A DNA stretch of 23,428 bases from a virus. Numbering within the stretch: position 1 is the stretch's first letter; each line of letters begins with the position of its first letter. This document shows, one piece after another, positions 8,174-15,683 of this stretch. The position numbers and the translations under genes are program-made. Location of the stretch: the IMG/VR virus record IMGVR_UViG_3300017720_000072, positions 1-23,428 of that record; one strand, given 5' to 3'. The notes below the pieces were generated by a model that was not told the DNA's origin, made no database searches, and was given only the letters and a program-made list of their open reading frames with translations.

Positions 8174-10959
8174 TAACTATATCCATAGACGCCATCCGGG
8201 TCATTACTTCCTGCAAAATCTCCATCTTGTGGACCTTCATTGATTTCGGCATCAGGCCCAAACGCCGCCATCCAACCATAAAACATATCAAAATCATCAA
8301 CTTGGTAAGCCTCATCTGCAGGCCCATGACTATATGTATATTGCTGGAAAAATCCAGGATTCTCATCTGTATACTCGCCTTGTTGATATCCATCCAAAGC
8401 AGAATTAAATGCATTCTCAGTTCTTTGCATAGCTATATGATATTTTTCCACCAATCCTTGATATTGGTCACTGTACTCTTGATCAAAAATATTTTTTCCG
8501 AAATATAATTCAACATCTTCACCTAATTCAGGTAGATAATTTATTATTCTTTGATATGATTTTGAAGGCCAAACTACATTATATCCTAATTCTAGCATTG
8601 TATATCTATAATAAGCTATATGAAAATATATAGCAAACATCATGGCTCTATTACCTTCATACATCATCGTCTCGCCAGATTCAGTACCAACCACTTGATC
8701 TCTAACTTCAATATACTCATTGTATATATCTGTATAACCTCTATGTTGAGTCGAGTCCGTATTATGTCCCTCCAATAATCCTATAATTTGACTACGATAT
8801 CTATGTTTTGTTTTATCAAGTAAATGTGTATGTAGATCTTCAAACTCATCTTCCAATTGCATTAATTTAGAATATCGTTCCATCGATCCATTACCAGTTG
8901 TTCGTGTTAGATAATCTAATGTATCAATATAATTATCAAGTTGCGTTGGCGTATCTGTCAAAGTTCCATATTCCGAAACTTGTTGAGTTTCATATAACGG
9001 ATTTTCTGCAGGAGCTGATAAATCTCTATTCCAACTAACACCTTCATTAAATGGTATCCTAGTACTAATTGCATATGCTAGTCGATTATTTTCCATTAAA
9101 GACTCTACAAGCGTATGATCATCAGGATTATATGGCACTCCATTAGGATGTCTGTACATTAAATTTTGAAACGTACCAGGACCAAATATTGTAACAGGCG
9201 AGCCTGGCGCATGCCAAAACTTATTATTGTATATCCATTTAGCTAATCCTTGATCTAAATAAGTTAAACCTGATTGTGGTAATAACAAAGCCGATCGGAA
9301 TAGATTAGAATCAGAACCCAAATCTTCTCCAGTACTAATTCTTTCAGTTATAAAAGAATTAGACCTTACATCAGGTCTATTATTGGATACCAAGTAATCT
9401 GCATTTGTATTGAATATTAATTGGACATCACGTAAAAACAGCGTCCTTTGTGTTTCTAATCTAATTAAATCGTCTTGCATTCCTTCTGGAGTGTATTGGC
9501 CAGATAAAACCAAATTGATTTCAGATAATGCATCATCTATATCTACATGTATTTGTGCCTTAAGAGCATCTAATTGATATTGTTCATTTAATTGATCTTG
9601 TAAGTCATCAAGCTCTGCTAATGCATCTTGGGCTAACTGATTAGTTGTTCCTGTACTATAATATTTAACCGACCCGGCTGGCTCATATGGTTTCATATAT
9701 TCTAAATCAAATGGATTGCCGTTATTAGAAATATCTAAATAGTTTTCATATTCTGATCTATTTAAAATATTTTGACTAGTAATATGAGGAAAATCATTCC
9801 ACCCACTTAAAAATCCATCATGATTTGTTATTCCTCCTCCGGTTTGTTGTGAACCATTTTTCTTTCTAATTGGACCTGCATATGCTGCTTCAAAATTTGT
9901 AACTCCTCCTGCCTTAAACAAATTTATAATAGCAGGCACTCTTGTTGATGGTATATCTGCTCCAAATCCATTAACTTCATTATACATTCTTAAAACATTT
10001 GTATCATCTAACCATTTCCAATAACCTAATGTCATTATTCTAATTGCTGCAACATCGCATCCAGTTGGTTGTCCAAAATTGGGATTAGGTTTTGCATCAT
10101 TGCCGACTGTCTCGGTGTTATCAAAGAAAATATCATATATACAAGCTTTACCTTCATATATTGTACGTAATTTTTCTTTATAACTCTGACCTTCGTACAC
10201 TGTCTGCAAATACGGAGTCCCAAATTCATTTACCTCATTAGCTTTATAATAATCAGCTGGATCTCTTACAAAAGGTGCAACAGGTCTATATCCGGATTGG
10301 AATCTTATTTGATACCCCCATCTTGTAGCTAAACTAGGTTGTGTTTTAGTGGCTCTATCTAATTTATACTTCTGACGATCATCACTAGTTGCATAACGTA
10401 TATCTGAATAGTCTAGGCCACGTTCTGCCAACATTACTTCTAACGTTTTATAAGATCGAATAGCATACTCTTCTCCTCTTAAGATATAATAGACTAATCC
10501 TGGATACGTAGGATTGGCTGCTACTTCAGCAGCTTCTCGTATAAAAAGATCATGTGCATCATTCGTATTGAAATCTACTGTAGATATGAATATATCTGTT
10601 TCTATTTCTCCGGCCGGTGCTTCTGTTACAGGTACTTCAGAACTGAAAAAGTCAAAACCTTGATCTAGAAGTTCTTGTGTTCGTTCTTCCATGCCGTTTA
10701 TAGGCTCTATCGACACTAAATTATTTAATGTCAAAGACTCTTTATTAACTATCTCTGATGTATTAATATAAAATCCTCCATCAGCTGTCCTTGGTGTTTC
10801 TATAGGGTCTTGTGGAGCATCTTCTATAGGAGATTCTGGAGCATATAAAGTCTGTCCATTTTGATATGCGGCAATATCCGGATACTGCGTACGCATTATA
10901 TCAATTAGTAAATTTTTTAAGCTTACCGAATCTTCTGCTGTTGTTTTACCGCTTGCCAT
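8173..10959 (-). CDS. Large uncharacterised tail/baseplate protein, 928 aa
   Basis: I do not recognise this family. The protein is acidic and rich in Tyr, Asp and Asn, and appears mostly helical, unlike its beta-rich neighbours. A helical, coiled-coil-like stretch runs from about residue 440 to 515 (QDALAELDDLQDQLNEQYQ and later LIRLETQRTLFLRDV). The C-terminal 50 residues are Asp/Gly-rich. There is no signal peptide, membrane span or enzyme motif that I can see. It starts 1 nt after the DNRLRE-like gene stop, with a weak GTGAG site, and its stop overlaps the start of the nucleotidyltransferase-like gene. Order in the cassette and size make a wedge or tail-fibre attachment protein plausible (T4 gp7 is of similar length), but nothing in the sequence proves this. 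Confidence 0.7.
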   Translation of the reverse strand: MASGKTTAEDSVSLKNLLIDIMRTQYPDIAAYQNGQTLYAPESPIEDAPQDPIETPRTADGGFYINTSEIVNKESLTLNNLVSIEPINGMEERTQELLDQGFDFFSSEVPVTEAPAGEIETDIFISTVDFNTNDAHDLFIREAAEVAANPTYPGLVYYILRGEEYAIRSYKTLEVMLAERGLDYSDIRYATSDDRQKYKLDRATKTQPSLATRWGYQIRFQSGYRPVAPFVRDPADYYKANEVNEFGTPYLQTVYEGQSYKEKLRTIYEGKACIYDIFFDNTETVGNDAKPNPNFGQPTGCDVAAIRIMTLGYWKWLDDTNVLRMYNEVNGFGADIPSTRVPAIINLFKAGGVTNFEAAYAGPIRKKNGSQQTGGGITNHDGFLSGWNDFPHITSQNILNRSEYENYLDISNNGNPFDLEYMKPYEPAGSVKYYSTGTTNQLAQDALAELDDLQDQLNEQYQLDALKAQIHVDIDDALSEINLVLSGQYTPEGMQDDLIRLETQRTLFLRDVQLIFNTNADYLVSNNRPDVRSNSFITERISTGEDLGSDSNLFRSALLLPQSGLTYLDQGLAKWIYNNKFWHAPGSPVTIFGPGTFQNLMYRHPNGVPYNPDDHTLVESLMENNRLAYAISTRIPFNEGVSWNRDLSAPAENPLYETQQVSEYGTLTDTPTQLDNYIDTLDYLTRTTGNGSMERYSKLMQLEDEFEDLHTHLLDKTKHRYRSQIIGLLEGHNTDSTQHRGYTDIYNEYIEVRDQVVGTESGETMMYEGNRAMMFAIYFHIAYYRYTMLELGYNVVWPSKSYQRIINYLPELGEDVELYFGKNIFDQEYSDQYQGLVEKYHIAMQRTENAFNSALDGYQQGEYTDENPGFFQQYTYSHGPADEAYQVDDFDMFYGWMAAFGPDAEINEGPQDGDFAGSNDPDGVYGYS

Positions 10960-10960
10960 A

Positions 10961-12166
10961 TTATCTCACTACCTTAAAGTAAAAGTCATCAAATGTCTGT
11001 GTATCATTTGTTCTTCTACATGTTAACTTTATTTTATAATATCTTTCTGGCATAAACGAATCCATTCTTAAATTGAAATAACTGCCATTACTATCATTAC
11101 TTATCTTTGTTGTTGAACTGCTCCATATATTTTCATCTTTTATAATAACATCATTTGTTACAGAATCAATAATTTCATATGAGCTTGATGCAGGAAGCCT
11201 ATCATTTGTTAGATAGAATGAAGACGTAACATATGATTTAGTTGGAAATTCTGGTCGAACTCCTATTCTAAATCTTGCAATCTCTGATGTTCTATATTCT
11301 GATTTAATATTTTTAAAATATGGTACATATGTATCAGATGATATTGTACTTGTTCCACCTGCATTAACTATGTCATCCCAACATACTTCCAATCTTGGAA
11401 CAAATATTGTATGAGATTCTCTACCAAAGAATTTCAATGAACCTAAAACTTCTCCTGATCTTTCATCTATTCTGCTACGTTTAACCATAAACCCATAATT
11501 TGGTCGGTCTCCATCAATCCATCCTTTAACTATTGAAGTTACATCCATTCTTACATCAGGTGATTGATTATTAAAAATCTGACTAGTCAGTTCAGCATGT
11601 CCTTCTGGTCCAAAGCCATTATCTGCACTAAGGAAATATGTACCACCACCTTGTAGTTCACTAACTCCTACACCATCGACATTACTATTTGCTGAACCTG
11701 TATTCCATGCTGTTGCTGCATCTGCCTTTGCATCTCCTCTTCGATATAACCATGATGCTCCAATTCGAGCCTCCGGTGAATCAGAAAATGTACCAGTGCC
11801 ATTATCCCATGATTCTGAAACAGGATAAGCAAATAATTCATATTTTTTAATTAAGTCGGATGCATCTGTTGCATGTAAATTTAAATAAACAGATGCCGAT
11901 AATGGTGCACTAGCTAGAACATTATTTATCTCAGGAATATCTCCTGCAGCAATTGATTGAGATAATGATGTTATCTCATTTCCAAAATCAATTAATATTC
12001 TTGTATTATATGTATTAGCTTGTATACCTAAATCAATTCCATTTTCAAAAGATCGTGACCCCGATGCAATTTTTATTAATTCAATCACTTGGTCAACGCC
12101 AGTATTTCTTTCTGGTCGTCTTTCGTATAATGTTGTATCTTTCTCTGCGTAATATATTCTATGCAT
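10961..12166 (-). CDS. Baseplate-associated beta-sandwich protein, DNRLRE/CBM96-like
   Basis: The N-terminal 265 residues follow the pattern of the DNRLRE (CBM96-like) fold. The pattern starts with AEKDTTLYERRPERNTGVDQ, continues with TRILIDFGNE and a strand pair near 90-110 (SASVYLNLHATDA), then YPVSESWDNGTGTFSD. It ends in DVTSIVKGWIDGDRPNYGFM, then LKFFGRES and VPRLEV. Such domains are usually extracellular, adhesive or carbohydrate-associated. Residues about 280-401 form a second beta-rich region ending FYFKVVR. A strong Shine-Dalgarno (AGGAGA, 12173-12178) lies just before the ATG and overlaps the end of gp6, so the start is well supported. Placement directly after gp6 suggests a baseplate component, perhaps replacing the T4 wedge proteins gp8 or gp10; this is inference. 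Confidence 0.7.
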   Translation of the reverse strand: MHRIYYAEKDTTLYERRPERNTGVDQVIELIKIASGSRSFENGIDLGIQANTYNTRILIDFGNEITSLSQSIAAGDIPEINNVLASAPLSASVYLNLHATDASDLIKKYELFAYPVSESWDNGTGTFSDSPEARIGASWLYRRGDAKADAATAWNTGSANSNVDGVGVSELQGGGTYFLSADNGFGPEGHAELTSQIFNNQSPDVRMDVTSIVKGWIDGDRPNYGFMVKRSRIDERSGEVLGSLKFFGRESHTIFVPRLEVCWDDIVNAGGTSTISSDTYVPYFKNIKSEYRTSEIARFRIGVRPEFPTKSYVTSSFYLTNDRLPASSSYEIIDSVTNDVIIKDENIWSSSTTKISNDSNGSYFNLRMDSFMPERYYKIKLTCRRTNDTQTFDDFYFKVVR

Positions 12167-12176
12167 ATTTTTTCTC

Positions 12177-14030
12177 CTATGGCTTAATTATTCTACCTTT
12201 AATATCTGTTTCTGGATATTTAATTTCAAATATCATTGGGTCTAATGATGGATAGATAATATTATTTTTCGTAGATGTATCTATATCATAGACAACGTTA
12301 GAATAACTACCTTCAACTTTATTATAAATTGTCAACTTAGCAACACTTTGTACTCCATTAACACCATCTAATTCAGACACAATTGATGATAAATTAATAC
12401 TACCGTTAATTTGCATCCTATCAATATTAAACATCTTCTTTAATCGATCGATACAATTTATAATAACTTCATTTGAATTTGAATCTGGTCTTGGAACTAT
12501 TTCAAATTCAATGCCAATATTTACTATATGTGCTGCTTTAATATTAATAGCATCTGTTAACATTCTAAAATTAGAAAGATAAGTACGTAAATTTTCTTTT
12601 AGTGCATTATTAAGTGCTAATAATTTACCATTGGTATCATACCCTAATACATACAAATTTAATGCTAATTGATTTGGTATAGTATCGCGAGGATATAATT
12701 GATCCATAGTATCTTGTTGTGTATCTTGTATTACATATGCCTTTGCTACCGTCCCAAATCTGGCCGGCATTGCATAGCATCGAGCAATATAATCTTCTCT
12801 TGTTACAGCTCTGTTTTGAGCAGCAAACGCTGATATAGCATTTTGTCGAATTGCTTCAACACTCTCTCGTTTATTACCACCCTGTCCAGGTTCGGTATTA
12901 TTAACAGCTAATGTAGCTTTTGTATCTGTTAAATTTATAGTAGGATTATCATTTAAGAATACTGGATCTATTACTTTTACTAATGTATTAACAGGCACAT
13001 TATCTGATACATCTCCTCCTACTGTATATGTTATAGTTAATGTTTCATTATTAGGAGCTAATCCATATGTACTAGTTGCTAAAAAGTTTGTTGGGTCAAT
13101 TGCAGATGTTGTCGTTCTTCGTAAGTATTCTAAACCTGCTCCAACATTTTTTGGATTAGGTATAATTTCTTCATCAGCATCAGATGATATCCCTGCACCA
13201 AATTGAAGTTCAGTACGTAAATCACCTCTAATTCGTGCTACATATCTTCTAGGTGTTTTTCTTAACTTTAAAATATATGGTACTGTTGATCTAAACTCTG
13301 ATAGTTCTGGATCATTAAATGGAATATTAGCAATATCTTCAAATATAGTATCTTGTGCTAAATAATCAACCTGACTCCATGAATATCCTGTATCACTTGA
13401 TACTGATAATATTTCTAATACATTATGTTCTGGTAATAAAATTTTATCATATTGTTTTGGGTCTTCAAATACAAAATCTTTTACTAATTGTTCTCCGGAG
13501 ACAGCCGTCACTTCTTTCCTTAATGTAAATCTAGATGGCTCACCAGATGCATTTAATTCATATACCGATACATCTGCATTATCATTGAAATCAACATTTT
13601 GAGAAGTCCGGAACGTAATTTTTCCATCTTCATCTGTAATATTACACCCACTCTGAAGAGAAAGTGCATATCTATAATCAGGTGCTATATTGTTACCTGA
13701 TCCTATAGCCGGTACTAATTGATACATACTTAATTTTACTTGTGATGGAGTACCTACTTTTGGCTTATATCCAAATAAGTGAGAAAGTGCAATCACATTT
13801 GAATCTTCTTGTGCACTAGAAAGCAAAGATTCTCTAAAATTTTGATCTGAATAGTATGATAATACATCACCTACGTAGGATGCCATTTCTATAAACATCA
13901 TACCTGGCGATGATTCATTGAAATCTTGATATGTTCCTGGAAAATATTGTTTGGCAAATGTTATTAAATTTTGTCTAAATTGACTAAAATCTTTACCTAA
14001 ATATCTAACGTCTTTTTTTATTTGTGCCAT
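12177..14030 (-). CDS. gp6: Baseplate wedge protein gp6 (gpJ-like)
   Basis: This is the T4 gp6-type wedge protein, related to P2 gpJ, which forms the ring of dimers that ties the baseplate together around the hub. The N-terminus is diagnostic: DVRYLGKDFSQFRQNLI, then TYQDFNESSPGMMFIEMASY and VGDVLSYYSDQNFRES, then LFGYKP. A second conserved block near residues 400-430 reads AQNRAVTREDYIARCYAMP. Length (617 aa) is close to T4 gp6 (660 aa). The start is fixed by AAGGAG at 14038-14043. It follows gp25 by 11 nt, and the gp25-gp6 pairing matches the physical contact between these proteins in the wedge core. No truncation or frameshift is visible. Confidence 0.93.
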   Translation of the reverse strand: MAQIKKDVRYLGKDFSQFRQNLITFAKQYFPGTYQDFNESSPGMMFIEMASYVGDVLSYYSDQNFRESLLSSAQEDSNVIALSHLFGYKPKVGTPSQVKLSMYQLVPAIGSGNNIAPDYRYALSLQSGCNITDEDGKITFRTSQNVDFNDNADVSVYELNASGEPSRFTLRKEVTAVSGEQLVKDFVFEDPKQYDKILLPEHNVLEILSVSSDTGYSWSQVDYLAQDTIFEDIANIPFNDPELSEFRSTVPYILKLRKTPRRYVARIRGDLRTELQFGAGISSDADEEIIPNPKNVGAGLEYLRRTTTSAIDPTNFLATSTYGLAPNNETLTITYTVGGDVSDNVPVNTLVKVIDPVFLNDNPTINLTDTKATLAVNNTEPGQGGNKRESVEAIRQNAISAFAAQNRAVTREDYIARCYAMPARFGTVAKAYVIQDTQQDTMDQLYPRDTIPNQLALNLYVLGYDTNGKLLALNNALKENLRTYLSNFRMLTDAINIKAAHIVNIGIEFEIVPRPDSNSNEVIINCIDRLKKMFNIDRMQINGSINLSSIVSELDGVNGVQSVAKLTIYNKVEGSYSNVVYDIDTSTKNNIIYPSLDPMIFEIKYPETDIKGRIIKP

Positions 14031-14041
14031 TCTTTATCTCC

Positions 14042-14632
14042 TTAATATCCTCCTGATGCAAATACATCACCAAATGTATCTACGGCTGTTAATGCAGTCG
14101 GAAGATTTGATGCTTCAGAAACAACATTAATATTTCTTTCATTTGCTAATACGACTATTACACGGTTAGCGCCAGTCACTGTTACTGAAAAATTAACTTT
14201 TATTGCAAATGTATAAACTTCAACATCACGTACTATATCAACGCCTTGCAAATTAATATATGGCAACCATTTATTAATTGCCTCTGTTATAGTTTCTTTT
14301 ATAAATTCTTCTAAATTTAACGTATTAGGTTGGAATACTGCTTCTCTTATTTTTGTTCCAAATAAAGGTTGCATAAATCGCTCACCCATATTTGTTGCCA
14401 ATAAATTTTTTAAATTACTAATAGCTTGTTCTTCTGTACTATATGATTGAGCAAATACACTAGCTCCACCTTTTGTAGTTTTATAATCTTGTCCTACATT
14501 ACTAGATTGTCCTAGGATTGAATTTAAATTAGTATTATTTGCATGAGCTGCTTTATTCATAGGCAACAATATACCAACTCCTTGTTGTTCTCCGATTTGT
14601 ATGGGTGCTATTTGATATATCGTTCTTGACAC
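14042..14632 (-). CDS. gp25: Baseplate wedge subunit gp25 (GPW/gp25 family), GTG start
   Basis: Residues about 67-165 match the gp25/gpW family: EEQAISNLKNLLATNMGERF, then QPLFGTKIREAVF, then a helix (LEEFIKETITEAINKWLPYI) and paired strands (DVEVYTFAIKVNFSV and NRVIVVL). T4 gp25 is 132 residues; this one is 196, with a roughly 65-residue N-terminal extension rich in Asn, Ser and Gly and a 30-residue C-terminal tail. In T4-type baseplates gp25 sits at the sheath-proximal end of the wedge and templates sheath assembly. The start is a GTG that overlaps the stop of the 158-residue gene by one base (TAGTG, 14630-14634), so translation is probably coupled. An internal ATG at residue 25 would be too far from any ribosome site I can see. 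Confidence 0.86.
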   Translation of the reverse strand: MSRTIYQIAPIQIGEQQGVGILLPMNKAAHANNTNLNSILGQSSNVGQDYKTTKGGASVFAQSYSTEEQAISNLKNLLATNMGERFMQPLFGTKIREAVFQPNTLNLEEFIKETITEAINKWLPYINLQGVDIVRDVEVYTFAIKVNFSVTVTGANRVIVVLANERNINVVSEASNLPTALTAVDTFGDVFASGGY

Positions 14633-15108
14633 TATTTTTTACCTTTTTGTTTATCTAATTTATTCATTGCTTTCATTACTCCAGAATAATCTTTTGTCAT
14701 AGCATTTACTGTTGAAGCAACATTTTCATTTGACATATCAATACCTTCGCCATTAATTCCTTTTGTTGCTAAAGGCCTCTCAGATCTCATTGGAGCTTGT
14801 CGTTCCATACCAAATGATTCTGCCATTTCTGATTTAAAATTCATTGACGAATAATCTACTAATTCTTGTGATGCAGGCATTGCTGCCGTCTCATTTAATA
14901 AATCATTTAATAATGGATTTTTTGTGAACTGCTTTTTTGTAATTTTTTGATTAGATACTTCTGGAGTATTCATTGCTTCATGAAGGCTAATGTTTTGTTG
15001 TTGAACATTTTCTTCATTTAACATTGGTTTAAGTTCTTCTTTAATAACGTTACGAACTTCTTCTCTAATTACCTTACGTAATAACTTTATAAATCCTTGT
15101 GTTTTCAT
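14632..15108 (-). CDS. Uncharacterised helical protein in baseplate cassette, 158 aa
   Basis: No family function is recognised. The first 30 residues form a strongly amphipathic, charged helix (FIKLLRKVIREEVRNVIKEE), a type of N-terminus seen on several small phage proteins. The remainder is Asn/Glu/Met-rich, low in aromatic residues and probably flexible, ending in a Lys-rich tail (KLDKQKGKK). The ATG at 15108 has an AAGGG site 8-12 nt upstream, and immediately beyond it lies the repeated AT-rich element (15119-15133), so this gene probably heads a transcription unit that continues into gp25 and gp6. The TAG stop overlaps the gp25 GTG. An assembly or chaperone-like part in building the wedge is possible but only suggested by position. 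Confidence 0.65.
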   Translation of the reverse strand: MKTQGFIKLLRKVIREEVRNVIKEELKPMLNEENVQQQNISLHEAMNTPEVSNQKITKKQFTKNPLLNDLLNETAAMPASQELVDYSSMNFKSEMAESFGMERQAPMRSERPLATKGINGEGIDMSNENVASTVNAMTKDYSGVMKAMNKLDKQKGKK

Positions 15109-15118
15109 TGATAATTCC

Positions 15119-15133
15119 CTTTTTAATAAATAT
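15119..15133 (-). promoter_or_regulatory. Repeated intergenic AT-rich element, copy B (candidate late promoter)
   Basis: This is an exact 15-nt copy of the element at 2845-2859, in the 39-nt gap upstream of the 158-residue gene. Its 3' end runs into the AAGGG ribosome site. Confidence 0.45.
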
Positions 15134-15147
15134 CAGTTAACTTCAAA

Positions 15148-15681
15148 TTAGGCTATAGCAACCCATGGAAAAGGTATAGGAGCTCCGGCCGACCCTGCAT
15201 TTGGTCCGGTGAATATTCCACTAACTGATGCTAGATGAGTAGTAAACGCGCCTACTAGCCCAGATGCTACTCCAACAGCTGAATTTGCTTTCATTGCAGA
15301 ATATATTTGTGGTATAGGAGGAACACCCGGAAATGTTGTAATATTTGCTCCTGATATCCATGATGGAGGTGGTACTGGACTAAATGACATCCCTGTCCAA
15401 TATAATGATATAGCAGATCCTGCAGGAGCCCATATAGCAGGATTGCTCGGAACTCCACCTAATGCAGTACCCAATTTAAAGGACGCTTCAAACCCTTTAG
15501 ATATTATTTGAGCTGACCCGCCTAAAGGTGTTGCCCCTGGAACCATTAATGGCATTGCAGAACGTACTGCTTGATGATATAATGTTCCTATCTTCCTAGC
15601 AGTTTCTGATGTCCCGGAAGCTTTATTACTTGTAAGATAATTTACTAATTGTGATTGAAATGAGGGCCAAACTGCAGGCAT
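15148..15681 (-). CDS. Gly/Ala/Pro-rich putative baseplate hub-associated protein, 177 aa
   Basis: The gene lies between the gp5-like hub gene and the gp25-gp6 pair. The N-terminal 45 residues look helical (WPSFQSQLVNYLTSNKASG). The rest is rich in Gly, Ala, Pro and Ser with short hydrophobic stretches, including PVPPPSWISGANITTFPGVP and the end PIPFPWVAIA. The hydrophobic stretch around residues 128-150 could be mistaken for a membrane span but is interrupted by polar residues. Start at 15681 is supported by AAGGG overlapping the stop of the gp5-like gene 3 nt away. I have a memory of similar short proteins next to hub genes in other large phages, without known function. There is no His/Cys set that would support a PAAR-type spike tip. 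Confidence 0.65.
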   Translation of the reverse strand: MPAVWPSFQSQLVNYLTSNKASGTSETARKIGTLYHQAVRSAMPLMVPGATPLGGSAQIISKGFEASFKLGTALGGVPSNPAIWAPAGSAISLYWTGMSFSPVPPPSWISGANITTFPGVPPIPQIYSAMKANSAVGVASGLVGAFTTHLASVSGIFTGPNAGSAGAPIPFPWVAIA

Positions 15682-15683
15682 AA

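Noticed and set aside
8148-8414. Minus-strand 88-codon frame inside the 3' end of the 928-residue gene
   Set aside because: It is an out-of-frame shadow of a long continuous coding frame, Met/Ile-rich and without a ribosome site of its own.
7978-8508. Plus-strand 176-codon frame across the nucleotidyltransferase-like and 928-residue genes
   Set aside because: It is antisense to two genes and spans their junction; the product is a hydrophobic Ile/Leu/Ser mixture without family features.
12055-12255. Plus-strand 66-codon frame over the gp6 / DNRLRE-like junction
   Set aside because: It is antisense to the end of gp6 and the start of the next gene, both firmly supported; hydrophobic content could suggest a small membrane protein but there is no start signal.
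15148-15681. PAAR-type spike tip identity for the 177-residue protein
   Set aside because: Position fits, but the His/Cys metal-binding set and PAAR repeats are missing.
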